Source: Spartobacteria bacterium (GTDB taxonomy: Bacteria; Verrucomicrobiota; Verrucomicrobiia; Chthoniobacterales; UBA10450). From it: a stretch of 64,000 nt of DNA. The position numbers and the translations under genes are program-made. Numbering within the stretch: the first letter of the stretch is position 1; each line of letters starts with the position of its first letter. The stretch covers positions 62,001 to 126,000 of the forward strand of contig PLCM01000041.1 in NCBI GenBank assembly GCA_003134765.1, read 5' to 3'. The notes under the pieces were generated by a model. It did not search any database, was not told where the DNA came from, and worked only from the letters and a program-made list of their open reading frames with translations. This document shows, piece after piece, positions 59,498 through 64,000 of this stretch.

Positions 59498-59653
59498 GTC
59501 ATCCCGAGGCTGGCAAGGCGCGCCGCGGGACCTCTCAAGCGGTCAATCGCTTGCGCCACACAACGGGCGTCCCTCGTCAGAGGGCGCCTCATTTTCGCGA
59601 CAGCGCAACTTCCAACCGTGAGGTCCCTCGCCGTCTGCGCGGCTCGGGATGAC
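59498..59653. repeat. Family A2 element, 156 bp
   Basis: The reverse-oriented partner of 50727-50882. It begins GTCATCCCGAGGCTGGCAAG and ends CGCGGCTCGGGATGAC. It follows the mqnD stop by 6 bp and lies before the small membrane protein gene. Confidence 0.88.
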
Positions 59654-59668
59654 AGCGCTTCGCCGCCC

Positions 59669-59845
59669 TTACTTCTTCGGCTTGGCGGCTGGTTTGCCGG
59701 CTTCCTTGGCGAACGTCTTCACGCGTTCGAATTCCTTCTGGAAGCCGCTGGCGAAATCGTGGGTGCCGTACTCGAAAAGCACGACAAAACAGAAGGTAAA
59801 AAAGACAAAGAGAACGAGCCAGAACAGCCCGCGAAGCAACGACAT
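59669..59845 (-). CDS. Small single-pass membrane protein
   Basis: 58 residues from ATG 59845. It has one strong transmembrane helix (LFWLVLFVFFTFCFVVLF) followed by a short amphipathic Lys-rich cytoplasmic tail ending AKEAGKPAAKPKK. Not recognised as a named family. The compact layout, clean stop and coding-like composition support a real gene; a longer start at 59893 is possible but adds nothing hydrophobic. Confidence 0.6.
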   Translation of the reverse strand: MSLLRGLFWLVLFVFFTFCFVVLFEYGTHDFASGFQKEFERVKTFAKEAGKPAAKPKK

Positions 59846-59946
59846 GAACCGATGGTAACTTACTCGCCCACGCAGGTCAACGGGCACGCTCAAGCCGCCA
59901 AAGTTCCGATTGAACCGCAGAGTGAAACTGCCATCCTGTCCGAGCC

Positions 59947-61149
59947 ATGCGGGTGCCTTTGCTCGATCTCAGGGAACAGTATGCCGCGCTGGCCGCGCCG
60001 ATTCGCGCGCAGATCGACGAAGTGCTCGCGACGCAGAATTTTATCCTCGGTCCGAAGGTCGATGCGTTGGAGGAAGCCGTCGCTGGTTATTGCCGGTCGC
60101 CGCATGCCATCGGCGTTTCGTCAGGTACCGATGCGCTGCTGGCGGTTTTTATGGCACTGGGGTTTGGTCCGGGAGACGCCGTCCTCACCAGTGACTATTC
60201 CTTCTTCGCAACCGGCGGTTGCATCGCTCGGGTTGGCGCCACCCCGGTGTTCGTCGATATCGACCCCGTCACCTGCAATATCTCGCCGACCGCCCTGGAG
60301 CGTTACTTGGGCGAATCATGCCACCGTCATGAGGACGGGTCGCTCCGCGGACCGAACGGCGAAACGCTGCGCGCGATCGTGCCCGTCCATCTTTACGGGC
60401 TCTGCTGCGAGATGGAGGCGATTTGCAGAATCGGTGAGCAGTTTCGGCTGCCGATAATCGAGGACGCAGCCCAGGCGCTGGGAGCGGAATATCCATTCCG
60501 GGGAGCGAGCGCAAAGGCCGGGACAATGGGCGCGGCCGGCACCTTTAGCTTTTATCCTTCGAAAAACCTCGGCGCGGCGGGCGATGCCGGCATGATCGTC
60601 TGTCAGGACAAAGCATTCGCCGAACGGCTGCGTCACTGCCGCCAGCATGGGATGGAGCCCCGCTATTATCATCATTTCATCGGTGGCAATTTTCGCCTGG
60701 ACGAAATTCAGGCGGCGATTCTCCAGGTGAAACTGCCGCACCTGGACGAATGGTCGGCGGCCCGGCGGCGGGCGGCGGACATCTACCGCGAAGAATTCAC
60801 CCGATTGAATCTGACGGATTCGATCACGCTTCCCGTCGAGCCGTTCCGGGACCGAGGCCTGACGAATCATCACATCTACCATCAATATGTGATCCGCACA
60901 CCGCAGCGCGAAGCCCTCCGGGAACATCTGACGCGCCGGGAAATCGGGACCGCAATCTATTATCCGCTGGCGCTGCACGAACAGGAATGTTTTCGCTATC
61001 TCGGCCACGGCGCCGGCGAATTCCCCGAAGCCGGACGCGCGGCGCGTGAAACCCTGGCTTTGCCGATGTATCCGGAGCTGGCGCGCGAAGCCCAGCGCTA
61101 TGTCGCCGAAGCGATCGCAGAGTTCCTTAATCAAGGAGCGACGACTTGA
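59947..61149 (+). CDS. DegT/DnrJ/EryC1/StrS-family aminotransferase
   Basis: 400 residues of a sugar aminotransferase. It has the start VPLLDLREQYAALAAPI and FILGPKVDALEEAVAGYC, the glycine-rich SSGTDALLAVFMALGFG and the PLP lysine in FSFYPSKNLGAAGDAG. The late segment DEIQAAILQVKLPHLDEW is also seen. These enzymes make aminosugars for surface polysaccharides from keto-sugars and glutamate. No sugar biosynthesis genes surround it. The last codons are part of a family J repeat (61134-61192). Confidence 0.9.
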   Translation: MRVPLLDLREQYAALAAPIRAQIDEVLATQNFILGPKVDALEEAVAGYCRSPHAIGVSSGTDALLAVFMALGFGPGDAVLTSDYSFFATGGCIARVGATPVFVDIDPVTCNISPTALERYLGESCHRHEDGSLRGPNGETLRAIVPVHLYGLCCEMEAICRIGEQFRLPIIEDAAQALGAEYPFRGASAKAGTMGAAGTFSFYPSKNLGAAGDAGMIVCQDKAFAERLRHCRQHGMEPRYYHHFIGGNFRLDEIQAAILQVKLPHLDEWSAARRRAADIYREEFTRLNLTDSITLPVEPFRDRGLTNHHIYHQYVIRTPQREALREHLTRREIGTAIYYPLALHEQECFRYLGHGAGEFPEAGRAARETLALPMYPELAREAQRYVAEAIAEFLNQGATT

Positions 61150-61192
61150 AATCGCCGACCTAAAAAAACGGCGATTTCAGATCGCCGCTCCT
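61134..61192. repeat. Family J hairpin overlapping the 3' end of the aminotransferase gene
   Basis: Outer arms AGGAGCGACGACTTGAAATC and GATTTCAGATCGCCGCTCCT around a ten-base-pair inner stem (GAAATCGCCG) and an A-rich loop. It includes the stop codon of the DegT gene and may terminate transcription before tRNA-Tyr. Confidence 0.8.
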
Positions 61193-61282
61193 TGTCGCGG
61201 CGAAGCCGCAATGGACACACCCAATTCACTTGCGACGCACGACGCCCAAGCCTATATCAACGCTCGCCGTTGCCGGCAATGC

Positions 61283-61365
61283 GGGTAGGTACCGAAGTGG
61301 CCAAACGGGGCGGACTGTAAATCCGCTGGCTTACGCCTTCACTGGTTCGAATCCAGTCCTGCCCA
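61283..61365 (+). tRNA. tRNA-Tyr (anticodon GTA)
   Basis: An 83-nt class II tRNA. The acceptor stem GGGTAGG (61283-61289) pairs with CCTGCCC (61358-61364) with one G-T pair. The anticodon stem-loop is GCGGA-CTGTAAA-TCCGC (anticodon GTA at 61317-61319). A long variable arm precedes the T arm ACTGGTTCGAATCCAGT. CCA is not encoded. Confidence 0.95.
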
Positions 61366-61372
61366 CTCCCCG

Positions 61373-61906
61373 TCACCGCTTCTTTTTCGAGGCCGTCCTA
61401 CTCTTGCCGCGGGCAGATTTTCCGCCGCTCCGTTTCGCGGAACGAGCCTTCGCCGCGCCGCTCGATTTCTTTCCGCGGCTTTTGCTGCGGCCCGATTTTT
61501 TCCCGCGCGCCGCGCTACCCTTCGATTTGCCGCGGGCTGATGGGGCAGACTTCTTCGCCGGACGCTTCGCGCTGCTCTTTCCCTTGGATTTCGCACTCTT
61601 TGCGGTCCGGGAAGAGGCCTTCTTGCTCCGGCCTTTCGCGGCAGCCCTGGCTTTCACCGCGACCGCTTTCACGGCCTTTTTCGCCATCTTCTTCACGTTG
61701 GATCCCCCCGAGCTCCGGGAACTCGCCGCTCGCCCGGCAAGCGCGCCGATTACGCCGCCAACAACCGCGCCAACTGGACCCGCCACACTGCCCAGAACCG
61801 CCCCTGTCGCCGCTCCGGCCGTTTGTTTCGAGATGGGTGGAATCTGGATGTTTTCGGACGATGAACCTGACGTGTCAGTGGATTTTTGGTTTTCTTCTTC
61901 AGCCAT
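61373..61906 (-). CDS. Glycine-zipper plus histone-H1-like basic protein
   Basis: 177 residues. The first 28 are acidic and Ser/Thr-rich. Residues about 30-60 form a glycine zipper (GAVLGSVAGPVGAVVGGVIG), the type that inserts in membranes. The last 110 residues are almost only Lys, Ala, Ser, Arg and Gly (KKAVKAVAVKARAAAKG), like the C terminus of histone H1 and bacterial H1-like proteins. It begins 8 bases past tRNA-Tyr on the opposite strand. It likely binds nucleic acid; the zipper suggests membrane or multimer contacts. Function is unknown. Confidence 0.78.
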   Translation of the reverse strand: MAEEENQKSTDTSGSSSENIQIPPISKQTAGAATGAVLGSVAGPVGAVVGGVIGALAGRAASSRSSGGSNVKKMAKKAVKAVAVKARAAAKGRSKKASSRTAKSAKSKGKSSAKRPAKKSAPSARGKSKGSAARGKKSGRSKSRGKKSSGAAKARSAKRSGGKSARGKSRTASKKKR

Positions 61907-61993
61907 AAACGTGCGCTCCTTGGGCAGTGGTTGTTTGATTGTAATTCGGATGAGGGGGAGCTCTTAGCCGCACGAGTTCACAATTAAACCGGG

Positions 61994-62704
61994 CTAGGAG
62001 GGCGGGATTTCTCCACTCTTCGGCCGAAACAGGACGTTCTCCCGTTCCACGGAAGCGCCGCGGCTGAGAAAGAAATCAAGCAACTCGGGCGTGTAGAACT
62101 CCTTGTTTTTTCCCGGGTTCAGTCCCAGGAAAATCCGGCCACCAGGATTGAGGTGCCGTTTCAGATCGTCGAGAAAGAACGCCCATTCGGGCGGTCCCCA
62201 CCACCAATCCTGTTTACTGATCCGGTTAAAATCGATCGAGAAGGCCGTGACGAAATCGAACTTGCGGTCGAGTTCGGGCAGCGGTTCGAACGGGCGAATC
62301 GTCCATACCCGGCGCTCGACCTCAAAAAGTTCAAGCAACTGGGTGAAAAGCGGGAACTCATCGATATCCAGACCGAGGCAGGTGTGCCCCAGTTGTCGCA
62401 AAACGAAGAGAAAGAAACCGCCGCCACAGCCGAGATCCAGGACGGCCCGGGGCGCGAATCTCTGGAGCTTCAGGTCCTGCGCTCGGGAGATGTTCAGCTG
62501 CAGCCAGCGCCTGACGTCGGCGTACTTCGCGTAGTGCTCTTTCGAACCCGCGTACTCCGCCTGGATCGCCGCCAATCTGGCCTGGTCGATCCGGGCGTAG
62601 ATCGGCTCCAGTGGAATCGGATGAATAATACGCTCCGCCTTCCGCCAGGCGCGCCGATACGTCAGCGGCTGGGCGAGCTTCGCGATCTTGTGGGAAAACT
62701 TCAT
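61994..62704 (-). CDS. Class I SAM-dependent methyltransferase
   Basis: 236 residues. The SAM-binding motif AVLDLGCGGGFFLFVLRQLG and the motif II acid GLDIDEFPLF are clear, followed by FDFVTAFSIDFNR. The N-terminal 90 residues are helical and specific (YAGSKEHYAKYADVRRWLQL). The substrate is unknown; the family often methylates small molecules or lipids. A family A repeat follows 10 bp upstream. Confidence 0.82.
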   Translation of the reverse strand: MKFSHKIAKLAQPLTYRRAWRKAERIIHPIPLEPIYARIDQARLAAIQAEYAGSKEHYAKYADVRRWLQLNISRAQDLKLQRFAPRAVLDLGCGGGFFLFVLRQLGHTCLGLDIDEFPLFTQLLELFEVERRVWTIRPFEPLPELDRKFDFVTAFSIDFNRISKQDWWWGPPEWAFFLDDLKRHLNPGGRIFLGLNPGKNKEFYTPELLDFFLSRGASVERENVLFRPKSGEIPPS

Positions 62705-62713
62705 CTGGACGCG

Positions 62714-62813
62714 GTCATCCCGAGCGGAACAAAGTGAAGTCGAGGGACCCCGTGGAACGTCGAGATTGTAGCGACGGGGTCCTTCGACTCCGCTGCGCTT
62801 CGCTCAGGATAAC
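62714..62813. repeat. Family A palindromic element
   Basis: A 100-bp copy, with left end GTCATCCCGAGCGGAACAAA. The right end, CGCTCAGGATAAC, has diverged by two bases. It lies between the RRM gene and the methyltransferase gene. Confidence 0.85.
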
Positions 62814-62865
62814 TGTAGCAGGGCGACCGCCGCCTGCCAAAATCGAGCTGGAGCCGGCTGGCTTT

Positions 62866-63273
62866 TTAGCGGCCGCGCCGTTGGTTTCCACCGCCGTCGC
62901 GGCGTCCACCACCGTAGCCACCACCACCGCCGCCGCCGCCATATCCACCGCCGCCGCCACCGTAGCCACCTCCGCCGCCACCATAGCCCCCGCCGCCGCT
63001 CCGTCCACCGCCGGGAGGACGAGGTTCGCGCGGGCGCGCTTCGTTGACGGTCAACGGCCGGCCTTCCACGGTCTTGCCATTGAACTCGGTGATTGCTTTT
63101 TGGGCGTCCGCCTCGGTCGTCATCGTGACGAAAGCGAAGCCGCGCGACTTACCGGTGAACTTGTCCTGCATCAACGTGACTTCCTGGACCGGTCCCACGC
63201 CGGCAAACATGTCCTGGAGATCGGTTTCGGTGGTGTTGAAGGAAAGATTTCCTACGTATAATTTAGTGCCCAT
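62866..63273 (-). CDS. RRM RNA-binding protein with glycine-rich tail
   Basis: From ATG 63273 (135 residues). It has a single RNA recognition motif (KLYVGNLSFNTTETDLQDMF for RNP2, and RGFAFVTM for RNP1) and a tail of Gly/Tyr/Arg repeats (GGGGYGGG) of about 50 residues. Small RRM-Gly proteins of this kind are cold- or stress-induced RNA chaperones in bacteria. The frame extends upstream by 11 codons; the ATG at 63273 fits the family start. Confidence 0.92.
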   Translation of the reverse strand: MGTKLYVGNLSFNTTETDLQDMFAGVGPVQEVTLMQDKFTGKSRGFAFVTMTTEADAQKAITEFNGKTVEGRPLTVNEARPREPRPPGGGRSGGGGYGGGGGGYGGGGGGYGGGGGGGGYGGGRRDGGGNQRRGR

Positions 63274-63457
63274 CTGAGTTAACTGAGGAAAACGCCGCTT
63301 GGCCACTGTTCCCGCTCATCGGATTTCAAATCGCCACTGAAAAACTCAACTGACAATCTACCAACGCACCGAGCTTCCGTTTTCTTTTCGGCGTGATTAG
63401 TAGAGGCTTTTGCCAGCGAAAGCAACTAGAATCCGGGGCCGCCTGCCGTTGCCAAAA

Positions 63458-64000
63458 ATGTCCGATTTTTCCTCCTCATCCCATGGTCCAAACGGCTTCC
63501 GCGTGGCGGTAGTCGCGGCCGGCATCGTCAGCCCGCTTGGCCTCGGATTGGAGGAAACGCTCCGGTCGTTACGCGTGGGCAAAGACAGCGTAGCGCCGGT
63601 CGAAGCTTTCGCGGTGGATCGCTGCCGCTGCCAGACTGCCGGCCAGGTTCCTGACGCGGCTCTCGCGGAAGCCAGCCAATATCACCGCCATCCCGGGCGG
63701 CTCCATCGCGTCGCTCGAATGATGATCCTCGCGCTCAAGGAAGCAATGGCGCAGACCGACGATTTCGAGCCCGAGCTGACCGTGATGGGCACGACCAGCG
63801 GCGGCATGACATTCGGCGAGCAATATTATCGCGGCCTTAAGGAAAAACAGCCGTCATCCCGCTCCGCACCGACACTGATTGCTAATTACCCGCCGCAAAA
63901 ACCGGTGATGGACGCGCAGGAAGCCTTTGGAATTGGGGCACCGTGCCAGATCATCGCCAACGCTTGCGCGTCTGGGACGAACGCCATCGGCCATGCGTTC
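63458..64000 (+). CDS. Beta-ketoacyl synthase (FabF-like), 5' part
   Basis: 181 residues from ATG 63458, running off the end of the window. It begins with a Ser-rich leader, then RVAVVAAGIVSPLGLGLEETLRSL, and has MGTTSGGMTFGEQYY. The active-site cysteine segment ANACASGTNAIGHAF is the last part seen. The catalytic histidines lie beyond the window. It would condense malonyl-ACP with an acyl chain in fatty acid, polyketide or aryl-polyene synthesis; context needed to choose is outside the window. Confidence 0.88.
   Translation, partial: MSDFSSSSHGPNGFRVAVVAAGIVSPLGLGLEETLRSLRVGKDSVAPVEAFAVDRCRCQTAGQVPDAALAEASQYHRHPGRLHRVARMMILALKEAMAQTDDFEPELTVMGTTSGGMTFGEQYYRGLKEKQPSSRSAPTLIANYPPQKPVMDAQEAFGIGAPCQIIANACASGTNAIGHAF

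Noticed and set aside
61283..61365. tRNA-linked integration site
   Set aside because: No integrase, excisionase or repeated tRNA end was seen near either tRNA gene.
6866..62813. CRISPR array
   Set aside because: The repeats are dispersed palindromes of several families, not regularly spaced direct repeats, and no cas genes are present.
62734..63261. An Ala/Thr/Val-rich frame on the plus strand
   Set aside because: It is the antisense reading of the glycine-rich tail of the RRM protein and of a family A repeat.

Overview
The window is about 64 kb of GC-rich chromosomal DNA carrying roughly 57 protein genes (one broken, two cut off by the window ends) and two tRNA genes. The gene content best fits a soil or freshwater Verrucomicrobiota bacterium. 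The clues are a lexA-imuA-imuB-dnaE2 mutasome with TGTTC-N4-GAAC type LexA boxes, a PEP-CTERM-like exported protein, a DUF4412 protein, an MqnD menaquinone gene, a 16-copy 32-residue solenoid protein, kelch plus paired C-terminal domains, and very dense palindromic repeats. The phylum is an inference from family content. There is no rRNA, prophage, CRISPR array or classical transposase.

Region 1 (1-8.8 kb) is catabolic. It holds the end of an MmgE/PrpD gene, glutaryl-CoA dehydrogenase and, convergent to it, a run fadJ - acyl-CoA dehydrogenase - L-lysine 6-aminotransferase - aminoadipate-semialdehyde dehydrogenase. Together these suggest lysine degradation through 2-aminoadipate and glutaryl-CoA to crotonyl-CoA and 3-hydroxybutyryl-CoA. 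Region 2 (8.9-27.9 kb) has transport and housekeeping genes: MgtE, a DUF47/Pit phosphate pair, a secreted serpin, hydrolases and peptidases, a kelch protein, a three-gene HlyD/ABC exporter, Maf, DUF4412, tRNA-Gly, PgsA, MoaE, 6-phosphogluconate dehydrogenase and an FmdB-like protein.

Region 3 (27.9-43.9 kb) contains a dismembered SOS mutasome. dnaE2 and the C-terminal half of imuB lie on the minus strand at 27.9-32.4 kb. lexA, imuA and the N-terminal half of imuB lie on the plus strand at 42.0-43.9 kb. Inverting the roughly 11.4 kb between the halves would rebuild one lexA-imuA-imuB-dnaE2 cassette. The intervening segment holds a solenoid protein, a DinG helicase, LptF/G, a frameshifted methyltransferase, DusB, and an ErpA/HscB pair.

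Region 4 (43.9-64 kb) carries an aquaporin, an ExbB-ExbD-TPR operon, GlgE, a SufR-like regulator, a MalK-like protein that has lost nearly every ATPase motif, YgfZ, a two-domain dehydrogenase with a Pro/Ala/Glu tail, a DUF559 nuclease gene bracketed by 36-bp inverted repeats, PpiC, a glutaminyl-cyclase-like lipoprotein, ParB, MqnD, a DegT aminotransferase, tRNA-Tyr, a glycine-zipper/histone-H1-like protein, a methyltransferase, an RRM RNA-binding protein and the start of a beta-ketoacyl synthase.

The most unusual property is the repeats. At least ten families of inverted-repeat elements (called A to K here) fill the intergenic gaps. Several lie in frame inside conserved genes (A in fadJ; A and B in dnaE2; G in imuB), supply gene ends (H, J) or sit near the imuB break (D, G). 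Family E flanks the DUF559 gene as terminal inverted repeats, which makes it a candidate mobile cassette.
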